DNA of 64,000 nt from UM-FILTER-33-9 sp964530235 (GTDB lineage Bacteria; Patescibacteriota; Microgenomatia; UBA1406; GWC2-37-13). The position numbers were made by a program, and so were the translations under genes. The DNA lies in contig CAZGYB010000001.1 in assembly GCA_964530235.1 (NCBI GenBank), forward strand, positions 248,001 through 312,000, given 5' to 3'. Every line of letters begins with the position of its first letter. Position 1 is the first letter of the stretch. Positions 57,484-64,000 of the stretch are shown piece by piece. Under the pieces are notes generated by a model. It had not been told where the DNA came from. It did not search any database and saw only the letters and a list, made by a program, of their open reading frames with translations.

Positions 57484-57939
57484 TTAATTTCGAACGCACG
57501 TATTATTGATACAGCTACATGTATAATCGGGTTGCATAAGACAGTCTATTAATGGTTCTTTTGGCTTCCATATGTTGCTTATGCATCCGTGTGCGCAGGT
57601 TGGCAAACAATCACTGTTGGCGGTGCAACGAGTTGCTTCAGGGGGGAGCTCGTTAACAGTTGGATCCTGGGAATCTGATTGGGTACACGGTGCAAATTCA
57701 CAGTTTGGTCCCTCTCTTCCAACAGAAGAACCATCCGGACAGATTTTAGCTTCCAGCGTACAACCTCTTTCCTGTGTCGGCGATGGATACATTGTCGGAT
57801 ATCGAGTGTTTCCAGTGTTGAAAGATGATTGATAGCGCATACCGAGAAGAAAACTCACAATAGGAAGACTTATAAATAGTATAAGCGCAACTGATTTGGA
57901 GAGAGGGGTTACCGAAGTAATTTCTTTTGGAAGAAGCAT
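57484..57939 (-). CDS. Membrane-anchored Cys-rich protein
   Basis: One N-terminal TM helix (about 15-33) is followed by a linker and a motif CTLEAKICPDGSSVGREG, then PNCEFAPC, which resembles Kazal/agrin-like inhibitor modules of CPR bacteria. A second Cys cluster (CTANSDCLPTCAHGC, CLMQPDYTCSC, NNTCVRN) could form another disulfide-knotted domain. It would face the outside. DsbB at 28.6 kb could serve such proteins. Confidence 0.65.
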   Translation of the reverse strand: MLLPKEITSVTPLSKSVALILFISLPIVSFLLGMRYQSSFNTGNTRYPTMYPSPTQERGCTLEAKICPDGSSVGREGPNCEFAPCTQSDSQDPTVNELPPEATRCTANSDCLPTCAHGCISNIWKPKEPLIDCLMQPDYTCSCINNTCVRN

Positions 57940-58050
57940 ATCTTATTTTGACATACCCGGTATAAAAATACAAACTCCGAATACTATGTATTGTAATACT
58001 GAGGAAAACGAGTATTATATGTATATATTAGTAAGTTGGGCGACAAGCGG

Positions 58051-58058
58051 GGAGGTGA
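58051..58058 (+). promoter_or_regulatory. Strong Shine-Dalgarno
   Basis: GGAGGTGA lies 8 nt before the ATG at 58067 and fixes the response regulator start, since the longer frame to 57896 lies antisense to the Cys-rich gene. Confidence 0.7.
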
Positions 58059-58066
58059 AGAATGTT

Positions 58067-58465
58067 ATGACACGAATTCTTCTTGTTGAGGATGAAAAAA
58101 ACCTGCGTGACCTATATATAACCATATTACAAGAGCAAGGATATACGGTTGAAACTGCAGAAGACGGCGAAACTGGTTTAAGCGCCATGCAAAAAGGAGG
58201 ATACGATTTAGTCCTTCTCGATATAATGCTCCCTAAAATGGACGGATTAACAATTATGACTCAGTTACAGAAAAATCCTCCCATTCAAAAGAACGGCCCT
58301 GTTTTATTTTTAACCAATGCAAACGCAGAAAGCACTATTGCTCAAGGGGTATCTTTAGATGTGCGCGGATATTTAATCAAAAGCGATTATTCACCAGACC
58401 AACTTGTTCAAGAAATAAAACGGGTACTCGAGGAGGAAAGACACCAACAATTACGCAATGGATAA
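58067..58465 (+). CDS. Single-domain response regulator
   Basis: A CheY-like receiver of 132 aa: ILLVEDEKNLRDLY (Asp pocket with Glu8-Asp9), LVLLDIMLPKMDGL with the phosphoacceptor Asp52, LFLTNANAES (Thr) and GYLIKSDYSPDQL (Lys). No output domain is attached, so it acts by protein contact. No histidine kinase is in the window. Its end overlaps the following GIY-YIG gene by 8 bp. Confidence 0.93.
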   Translation: MTRILLVEDEKNLRDLYITILQEQGYTVETAEDGETGLSAMQKGGYDLVLLDIMLPKMDGLTIMTQLQKNPPIQKNGPVLFLTNANAESTIAQGVSLDVRGYLIKSDYSPDQLVQEIKRVLEEERHQQLRNG

Positions 58466-58766
58466 ATACAACAAACATACTCGGTATTATGTATATTCCA
58501 TTCTCTCACTGCGGGATTTTACTTTCTATACCGGTTTTGCTACAGATCTTACATCGCGTTTATCAGAACATGCAAAAGGAATAGTGTCGGCGTGTCCGAT
58601 CAGAATTCCGTTTTTGCTTGTTCACTATGAGTATTTTATTACCAATGAGGATGCGAAACGCCGAGAACTTTATTTAACTTCGGGTAAAGGACGGGCAGAA
58701 CTAAAAAATACATTACAAATTACTTTACGAAACAAGCGAAGTATTCCATACCGTATGGTACGCTAG
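58458..58766 (+). CDS. GIY-YIG nuclease-domain protein
   Basis: A 102-aa single-domain protein. The GIY-YIG pair appears as YYVYSILSLRDFTFYTGFAT, with TGF in place of YIG. The helix with the Arg (DLTSRLSEHAKG) and the segment HYEYFITNEDAKRRELYLTS correspond to the YhbQ-like family, some members of which cut damaged DNA or RNA. It is coupled to the response regulator gene and is a paralogue of the relic at 57129. Confidence 0.82.
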   Translation: MDKYNKHTRYYVYSILSLRDFTFYTGFATDLTSRLSEHAKGIVSACPIRIPFLLVHYEYFITNEDAKRRELYLTSGKGRAELKNTLQITLRNKRSIPYRMVR

Positions 58767-58779
58767 TGATAACAAATAT

Positions 58780-59766
58780 ATGCGAATCTTTATTTCAATA
58801 GGGACGCTTCTTCTTATAGGAATGTTTATTTTCATATATATTGTTCCCCGTGAAACAAAAATGATCCGATTGGGTTTTACCCATGAAACTCTTGAAGCGC
58901 TTTCAATTATTGCAAGCGAGAAAGGATTTTTTAAAGAACAAAATTTGCAGGTTATTATTAAACCATATGATGTTGGAAAGTTTGCGCTTGAGGGATTGTT
59001 GAAAAAAGAAATTGATATAGCAGGAGTGGCAAACACTCCGATGGTAATTAGCTATCTCGAAAATGCACCTATTCGAACACTTGCAGTGATGGGTCGATCT
59101 GATGACCAACTAAAAATTTTAGGGAAACGGTCACGAGGTATTCGCGAACTCACTGATTTAAAAGGCAAAACTATTTTAGTACAAAAAGGTTCAGCAGCGC
59201 ATTATTTTTTGAGCCAAGTCCTTGATATGAATTTAATGGGCGAAAATGATGTGACCCTGGTTTTTTCAGATGATGTAAGTTTGTTCCCAAAACAAATTGT
59301 AGATAAAAAAATCGACTCACTTTGTATCAAAGAACCGGTTTTCAGTAAAGCGCAAAACGCGCTTGGAAGTGATGCAGTGATATTTCAACCCAAAAAAGTT
59401 TCATTTAAAACGTTTAATTATGTTATTCATGACAATTTTCTTCAGAAAAACCCGCAAACTACAGAACGGTTTCTTCGTGCGCTTTATCAAGCGGAGCAGT
59501 TTATGCAAGATAAACCTGATGAAGCGCTGAAAATAATGATGCAGTATCAGGGAGTTGATACGGCAATTCTTCAAACGCAGTGGTCAACACAACATATTGA
59601 GCTTGTTTTGGATGATATTAATTACACCTTACTTGAAGATCAGGCAACGTGGGCACAGTCCAGCGGACTCATATCTAAAACTAACGTGAAAAGAAATATC
59701 AAGGATCTCATTTACTCAAAATCTTTGCGTACGGTAAAACCGCACGGTGTATATATTGATTTTTAA
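58780..59766 (+). CDS. NMT1/THI5-like solute-binding protein, membrane-anchored
   Basis: A signal anchor (3-22) is followed by a type II periplasmic-binding fold: GFTHETLEALSIIASEKGFF, KKEIDIAGVANTPMVISY, DLKGKTILVQKGSAAHYFLS and KKIDSLCIKEPVFS. Proteins of this type bind sulfonates, pyrimidines or similar ligands for ABC import. No permease or ATPase gene is adjacent. The response regulator in front suggests a sensory role instead, which is inference. Confidence 0.82.
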   Translation: MRIFISIGTLLLIGMFIFIYIVPRETKMIRLGFTHETLEALSIIASEKGFFKEQNLQVIIKPYDVGKFALEGLLKKEIDIAGVANTPMVISYLENAPIRTLAVMGRSDDQLKILGKRSRGIRELTDLKGKTILVQKGSAAHYFLSQVLDMNLMGENDVTLVFSDDVSLFPKQIVDKKIDSLCIKEPVFSKAQNALGSDAVIFQPKKVSFKTFNYVIHDNFLQKNPQTTERFLRALYQAEQFMQDKPDEALKIMMQYQGVDTAILQTQWSTQHIELVLDDINYTLLEDQATWAQSSGLISKTNVKRNIKDLIYSKSLRTVKPHGVYIDF

Positions 59767-59800
59767 CCCGTGAGCAGTCTTTATTTTCTTTCTTCATAGT

Positions 59801-60625
59801 TTATTTACGAGCAATTATTAGCACTGCTTCTCCGGTTCTGAATAAAGAATTGCATAAAATGAGGAATTGAAAATATATCTTTTTAAGAAAAGGATAATCA
59901 GACCTGGTGTGATTGGAAAATGAAATATCAAGAATAGAAAAACCATACCTGATGAGAAGCTGTTTAATATAGTTTGTGTGAAAATGCCAAATATGTTGAT
60001 CGGGAAGGAGCGATTCCCAGTATTTTTTTCGAATCAGATACACAATGTTTGATGTGTTAGGAACCCCAACAACGAGCAGTCCGTTTTTTTGTAAACATCT
60101 TCGTATCAGTGTTAATTCACGGCCCACGTTTTCTATGTGTTCAAGGGTATGGTTATAGACAATACAGTCGAATTGTTTTTTGTTTATTTTTAACAAAGAC
60201 GGAAGCGTACCGTGAAATATATTTTTTTTTAATTTTTTTTGAGCAATTGTCATTGCACTTTTATTTGGTTCAACGCCGTAGGTCTTATATCCAAATTGTT
60301 TTAACAGTGTAAGAAAAATTCCGGTTGAACATCCAACGTCAAGAACAGTGCTTTGCACGGTGAGATAGTGCTTTAATTTTTCGATCAATGCTTGGAATGA
60401 GTTGGAAACAGCAACGCTATTATCTTCATAGTGTTTCGCAGTGCTTATTGGTTCGGTTTTTTGTTTTTTCCGCTTTATGGGGATTGTTTTTAAGACTTTA
60501 CAGAATTGGCATTGTGCAATAGACAACCCTCTGTAGTGTGGAAATGTATGATCATTCAATGAGAATTGAATGATTTTACGAAACAGTACCCGCTTTTTTT
60601 GACAGATGCACCAGGATGAGATCAT
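59801..60625 (-). CDS. Class I SAM methyltransferase with N-terminal zinc-ribbon-like part
   Basis: A partial zinc-ribbon-like segment (SSWCICQKK near the start and IAQCQFCKVLKT) precedes the methyltransferase: TVLDVGCSTGIFLTLLKQFG (motif I), YGVEPNKSAMTIAQ, DCIVYNHTLEHIENVGRE and GLLVVGVPNTSNIVYLIRKK. It resembles methyltransferases of surface-sugar clusters. Start at MISSWC is chosen because the longer frame overlaps the channel gene. Confidence 0.85.
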   Translation of the reverse strand: MISSWCICQKKRVLFRKIIQFSLNDHTFPHYRGLSIAQCQFCKVLKTIPIKRKKQKTEPISTAKHYEDNSVAVSNSFQALIEKLKHYLTVQSTVLDVGCSTGIFLTLLKQFGYKTYGVEPNKSAMTIAQKKLKKNIFHGTLPSLLKINKKQFDCIVYNHTLEHIENVGRELTLIRRCLQKNGLLVVGVPNTSNIVYLIRKKYWESLLPDQHIWHFHTNYIKQLLIRYGFSILDISFSNHTRSDYPFLKKIYFQFLILCNSLFRTGEAVLIIARK

Positions 60626-60632
60626 GCAAATA

Positions 60633-60980
60633 TTAACTTTTTTTCTTGTCCAGTTTATCGAGTCCAAGTCCGCGTACTATAAAGTACACAACTGCAGAAA
60701 TGATGAGAAAATCCAAAGTAACGCTTAAAAAATGTCCGTAGGCAATAGACGTACCAAAAAGATTGAGTTTCGCGTGCTCGAGTCCTTTTGTGCTTCCCAG
60801 TATGAGTCCGAGAAGGGGGTTTATCAGGTCTGAAACAAGGGATGAAACAACTTTTGCCACAGACCCTCCCAATATGAAACCGACCGCTAGTCCAACGACT
60901 CCCTGTTCTTTAATAAAATCTATAAAACCCGAAAGATGCCCAACTCCTTTTTTTGAAAGATTATTCATATCGTGTTCCAT
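60633..60980 (-). CDS. mscL: MscL-type large-conductance mechanosensitive channel
   Basis: MscL relieves osmotic downshock. FIDFIKEQGVVGLAVGFILG and GSVAKVVSSLVSDLINPLLG form the N-terminal helix and the pore-lining TM1, and YGHFLSVTLDFLIISAVVYF with IVRGLGLDKL forms TM2. The length of about 115 aa is slightly short and lacks the long C-terminal helix. It diverges from the M24 peptidase gene. Confidence 0.88.
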   Translation of the reverse strand: MEHDMNNLSKKGVGHLSGFIDFIKEQGVVGLAVGFILGGSVAKVVSSLVSDLINPLLGLILGSTKGLEHAKLNLFGTSIAYGHFLSVTLDFLIISAVVYFIVRGLGLDKLDKKKS

Positions 60981-61026
60981 ATCAATGGATTTAAATAATA
61001 ATACCTTGTAGTATACTGAAAAAAAT

Positions 61027-62109
61027 ATGAGAATACAGAGAGTTGCCGGGTTGCGTACAGAGCTTGGTCGTTTGCACACAGACGGTCTTTTCATTACCAA
61101 TCCCTATAGCATTTCATATTTCACTGGATTTGCTCCGCTATCTCCGTCCGAGCGGGAGGCATTTATGTTGATTACCCAGGACGAAACATATATTTTTAGC
61201 GACGCGAGGTATACATGGGACGATAAACCGGGGAGAGAAGTAAGGATATTTGACTATAGAAACAACTTATTAAAACAGCTTCAAGACATCATTCAGAAGT
61301 ATAACTTGCAATCGGTTGCCTTTGAGGCGGAAAATATGACATGGGCGGAGTATAACAGTTTTAAAAATCAGTTACCGGTTTCTCTTATTCCGATAGCAAA
61401 TCTGGTTATGCAGTTGCGTTCGGTTAAAGAGAACGAAGAAGTAGATAGTATTCGGTATGCATGTCAAGTGGGAGACCGCTCTTTACAAAAACTAATTCCC
61501 TATATTAAACAGGGAAAAACAGAGAAAGAAATTGCATTCAAACTTGAACTTATCATTCGGGAGAGCGGGTGCGAGCTGGCTTTTGACCCAATTGTTGCGG
61601 TTGATAGAAACAGCGCAGTGCCCCATTATCATACAAAAAACGGAAATGGGGAAATCAAAAACACATCGTTGATTCTTATTGATTTCGGAGTGAAATACAA
61701 AGGTTACTGTTCTGATATGACGCGAATGTGTTTTACCGGGTCTGTATCTCAGGAGCAGAAAAAAGCGTATGATGTGCTTCTCACCGCTCAGAAAAAAGCG
61801 GTATCGCTTGTGTTTGCCACAAATAAAGGACAGTTCATTGATCAGGAATGCAGAAAAGTGCTTGCGAATTCAGCTTTTCCGGAGTATGCACATTCGACAG
61901 GTCATGGGGTAGGACTTGAAATTCACGAATTCCCCAAACTGTCTTCTGCCTCAAAAGATATTCTCCAATCAGGAAATGCGGTGACCGTTGAACCGGGAAT
62001 TTATTTCAATGAAAAGTGGGGAATGCGAATTGAAGATACTGTGTTGTGTAAATCTTTACACCATAACGAAGTTCTTACTCGATTTCCGAAAGAACCTATT
62101 TTAATTTAA
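61027..62109 (+). CDS. M24-family Xaa-Pro aminopeptidase
   Basis: A dinuclear metal peptidase that removes residues before proline. The N-terminal creatinase-like domain (1-130) is followed by the pita-bread domain with all five ligands: LILIDFGVKYKGYCSDMTRM (two Asp), HSTGHGVGLEIHE (His), VEPGIYF (Glu) and RIEDTVL (Glu). At 360 aa it is complete. TATACT lies 8 nt before the ATG. Confidence 0.94.
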   Translation: MRIQRVAGLRTELGRLHTDGLFITNPYSISYFTGFAPLSPSEREAFMLITQDETYIFSDARYTWDDKPGREVRIFDYRNNLLKQLQDIIQKYNLQSVAFEAENMTWAEYNSFKNQLPVSLIPIANLVMQLRSVKENEEVDSIRYACQVGDRSLQKLIPYIKQGKTEKEIAFKLELIIRESGCELAFDPIVAVDRNSAVPHYHTKNGNGEIKNTSLILIDFGVKYKGYCSDMTRMCFTGSVSQEQKKAYDVLLTAQKKAVSLVFATNKGQFIDQECRKVLANSAFPEYAHSTGHGVGLEIHEFPKLSSASKDILQSGNAVTVEPGIYFNEKWGMRIEDTVLCKSLHHNEVLTRFPKEPILI

Positions 62110-64000
62110 ATTTTCAGGTGTTTTTTTCTCCTGTTTTGATTCCTCTGGAGGAGAACTTTCAGGCGCCGGTTCTTCCTTTGGTTTATCTTGAGATTCGTCT
62201 ATCTCCATCTGCATTTCCATGTGTTTTGCCTCCTCTTTCTGTTTTGGTTTTTCGATCTCAACAAGCTCTTCATCTTGTTGTGATTGTGACTTGAGTTTTT
62301 CGGTAATCTGTTTTTCCATGTCCCGCATCTCCTTGACGTGTTTTGCAGCTTCAATTTTTGCTTTGAGATATACAACAAGCTCTTCACCTTTTAAGTTGTT
62401 GATGAGGAAAATCGGCAGAATATAACTGAGATCATCAACGCCCTCCTGTTTTAGTTTGTCGTCAGAAGACATGAGTTTGTTAAGAGTGTTGGTGATGAAT
62501 ACAATATCATTTTCAACCCATTCATCCCGTGTGGTGATATTTTCGGTAACCGGAACCTCACCTTTTTCGTACTGTGAGGTCCACATCTTTTTGACTTCTT
62601 CGTAATCTTCTATTGATACACTCGGAGGTATGGCTACTGTTTCTTCGATGTGTTTTTCCGGTTCAGTTACCAGAGGAACCTGTGCAGATACAACTTTTTC
62701 TACATCTTCGACCTTAATGTTTTCCTTCAGTGCAACTGCTTTGACCACTTCGCTATTATTCTTTGCTATGTCGGAAACAGACTTGATTATTGTTGTTATT
62801 TTTTCTTCTGCTACCCCAGTTTGTTGTGCTATTTGTTTAACAGCCTCAACAGTGGGTTTATGGGTGTGCTGACGATATGAGGTGAGAACAGTCCGTATTT
62901 GGGGTGCAGTTGTCATGGTTTGCTGCGCGATGTTACTGACTATTTTTTCGTTTGAAGCAACCGTGTTGATAAATGAGTTGGTTACTGCAGTTGATTTGGC
63001 AACCGACGCAACGTTCTGAATAACGCTTGAAACCTGTTCTTTTTGAATACCGGTTTGTTTGCTGATATTTGTAATGATCTGTTGTGGCGATTGGGTTATT
63101 GTTTGAGTAGATGTTTTTGGAGTAAATTTACTCTGGTAGGTCGGTTGTGAAAGATTCTGCTGATAACTGGTGAGAATTGTTTTTACCTGGGAAACCGGAG
63201 CGTTAGTCGTTTGGGATAGATGATTGACGACAGAGTTATTGTTGAGCACAGAGGTAATGAATGAACTGCTTACTGATGAAACTTTATCCTGTGCAATATT
63301 TGTTTTTGTTGCAACAGATTGAAAAACAGAATTGCTTTGCGGAACAGTTTTAATGATGCGTTCTTTTTGTATGTTGCGTTCAACGGTTGAACTTGAGATA
63401 GAAGACAGCATTTGCTGGGCGATTTTGTCTTCTTTAATGCTTCGGTTGAACAGTTCGGTTCGGATATTCATGAATTTCTGACGTTCTGCAGGTGTTTCAG
63501 CCTTTGTTGGTTGCGATAGGAAAGTAAGATTTTTCTGGACTGCTTCGTGAGTTTGTTTGTTTGTTTCAAATCGTGCTACATCGGTTAGTTTTGTCATGGA
63601 AAGATCGAGGGATTTATGAATTTCTTCCGTAGTAGATTTTTTGACTTGTTCAATAGTTTCAATATGGGTTTTGACCGTTGTTTTTGTTTCAACTTCATGG
63701 GGGAGTTTCAAAGACGTTCCGGTTGTTGAAGGCGTTGGCATTGGTCCGGAAGAAGGCGGTTTCGGGCCCGGACCGGCAGCCATTTTATCAAACATTCCCA
63801 TAAGAATGTTTTTCATGGCGTAAATGCCGTCACAACAATAATCTCTGAAAATACGAAGAAGCCACCACGGGAAAAAAGTAACTGCCCATAGCATGATAAG
63901 AGAAATGATATATTCCGTATAGGTATCAACATAGTTCCCGTTGTTGATCGCTCCGATTTTATGAGTCCCTATTTGTCCCGGTCCTCCGTAAACTATGTTG
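62101..64000 (-). CDS. VirB6/TrbL-like membrane protein with repeat-rich tail (5' end outside window)
   Basis: The frame enters from the right edge (no start in the window) with NIVYGGPGQIGTHKIGAINN and a TM segment ISLIMLWAVTFFPWWLLRIF, then an amphipathic ILMGMFDKM. This looks like the end of a TrbL/VirB6-type channel. A 560-residue cytoplasmic tail follows. It contains about four degenerate repeats of the form NISKQTGIQKEQVSSVIQNV or QIAQQTGVAEEKITTIIKSV and spacers such as VLTSYRQ. The end is highly charged (Glu, Lys, Gln). It may be part of a DNA-uptake or secretion machine with the TrbC-like pilin at 47.6 kb. Confidence 0.6.
   Translation of the reverse strand, partial: NIVYGGPGQIGTHKIGAINNGNYVDTYTEYIISLIMLWAVTFFPWWLLRIFRDYCCDGIYAMKNILMGMFDKMAAGPGPKPPSSGPMPTPSTTGTSLKLPHEVETKTTVKTHIETIEQVKKSTTEEIHKSLDLSMTKLTDVARFETNKQTHEAVQKNLTFLSQPTKAETPAERQKFMNIRTELFNRSIKEDKIAQQMLSSISSSTVERNIQKERIIKTVPQSNSVFQSVATKTNIAQDKVSSVSSSFITSVLNNNSVVNHLSQTTNAPVSQVKTILTSYQQNLSQPTYQSKFTPKTSTQTITQSPQQIITNISKQTGIQKEQVSSVIQNVASVAKSTAVTNSFINTVASNEKIVSNIAQQTMTTAPQIRTVLTSYRQHTHKPTVEAVKQIAQQTGVAEEKITTIIKSVSDIAKNNSEVVKAVALKENIKVEDVEKVVSAQVPLVTEPEKHIEETVAIPPSVSIEDYEEVKKMWTSQYEKGEVPVTENITTRDEWVENDIVFITNTLNKLMSSDDKLKQEGVDDLSYILPIFLINNLKGEELVVYLKAKIEAAKHVKEMRDMEKQITEKLKSQSQQDEELVEIEKPKQKEEAKHMEMQMEIDESQDKPKEEPAPESSPPEESKQEKKTPENLN
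62700..63300 (-). repeat. Protein-level repeats in the VirB6-like tail
   Basis: At least three units share the pattern QTGxxxExxxxVIxxVxxxAK, and two share TAPQIRTVLTSYRQ / NAPVSQVKTILTSYQQ. The copies are diverged at DNA level, so this is an old duplication. Confidence 0.55.

Noticed and set aside
57896..58066. N-terminal extension of the response regulator
   Set aside because: It is antisense to the Cys-rich gene start and precedes a strong ribosome binding site for the ATG at 58067.
1..64000. UGA-recoded genetic code (as in Gracilibacteria and Absconditabacteria)
   Set aside because: TGA ends complete genes at natural positions, for example the PIN gene at 46504-46506 and the 50-aa gene at 17296-17298, and is not found in place of Gly.
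1..64000. CRISPR array
   Set aside because: No regularly spaced direct repeats of 23-40 bp were seen; the only direct repeats are the 21-bp pair 1,083 bp apart and dispersed palindromes.

Overview
The window looks like a piece of a Candidate Phyla Radiation (Patescibacteria) chromosome, most likely of the Microgenomates type. This is inferred from gene content and style: AT-rich, tightly packed short genes, many small membrane-anchored proteins with Pro/Thr linkers, a TrbC-like pilin and a VirB6/TrbL-like protein, a vitamin B12-dependent ribonucleotide reductase with NrdR, and many start codons only 5-8 nt after a TATAAT-like -10 box. TGA is used as an ordinary stop, so the UGA-recoded CPR lineages are excluded.

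Layout. 1-2.6 kb: a GT2 glycosyltransferase cut by the window edge, tRNA-Met(CAT), FtsB/DivIC-like and YqeY-like genes and a DEDDy exonuclease. 2.6-3.6 kb: a HTH/LAGLIDADG-like gene followed by a tRNA-Asn(GTT) gene whose anticodon is split by a 213-nt group I intron. 3.6 to about 20 kb: an accessory island that starts at the 3' end of this tRNA. The left edge is a serine-recombinase remnant whose last codons are the tRNA gene read in antisense. The island carries a complete large serine recombinase with a small-gene operon, a restriction-modification module (XRE regulator, HNH endonuclease, two tandem m5C methyltransferases), a LexA-like self-cleaving repressor, and a divergent two-gene CBASS-like system (membrane effector plus CD-NTase with AGS-C sensor). 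Three further recombinase 3'-end remnants lie near small cargo genes at the right side. 20-23.5 kb: debris and small genes, an SRAP protein, and an IS1595-family element with perfect 18-bp ends and a 7-bp target duplication inserted into a broken SemiSWEET-like gene.

23.5-45.7 kb is mostly ordinary chromosome: membrane proteins, a ZIP transporter, DsbB, a GH36-like glycosidase, hydrolases, a deaminase, a very large dockerin-bearing secreted protein, thioredoxin, and a nucleotide-reduction locus (nrdR, nrdJ, cobalamin adenosyltransferase) preceded by two NrdR boxes spaced 32 bp apart. 45.9-56.6 kb: PIN protein, sortase-type surface protein, TrbC-like pilin, SpoIID-like protein, envelope sugar enzymes, endonuclease Q and SmpB. 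56.6-57.05 kb: tmRNA with an unusually long predicted 34-codon tag. 57-64 kb: two GIY-YIG relatives (one without a start codon), a response regulator, an NMT1-like binding protein, MscL, an M24 peptidase and the C-terminal part of a VirB6/TrbL-like protein with a repeat-rich cytoplasmic tail.

The most interesting assembly is 10.0-16.0 kb. A LexA-like repressor gene is cotranscribed with both methyltransferases and faces the CBASS operon across an 86-bp region with inverted and direct repeats. DNA damage could therefore control both defence systems together. The second highlight is the single tRNA-Asn gene that hosts a group I intron in its anticodon, a nuclease-like gene at its 5' side and a recombinase-mediated island at its 3' end.
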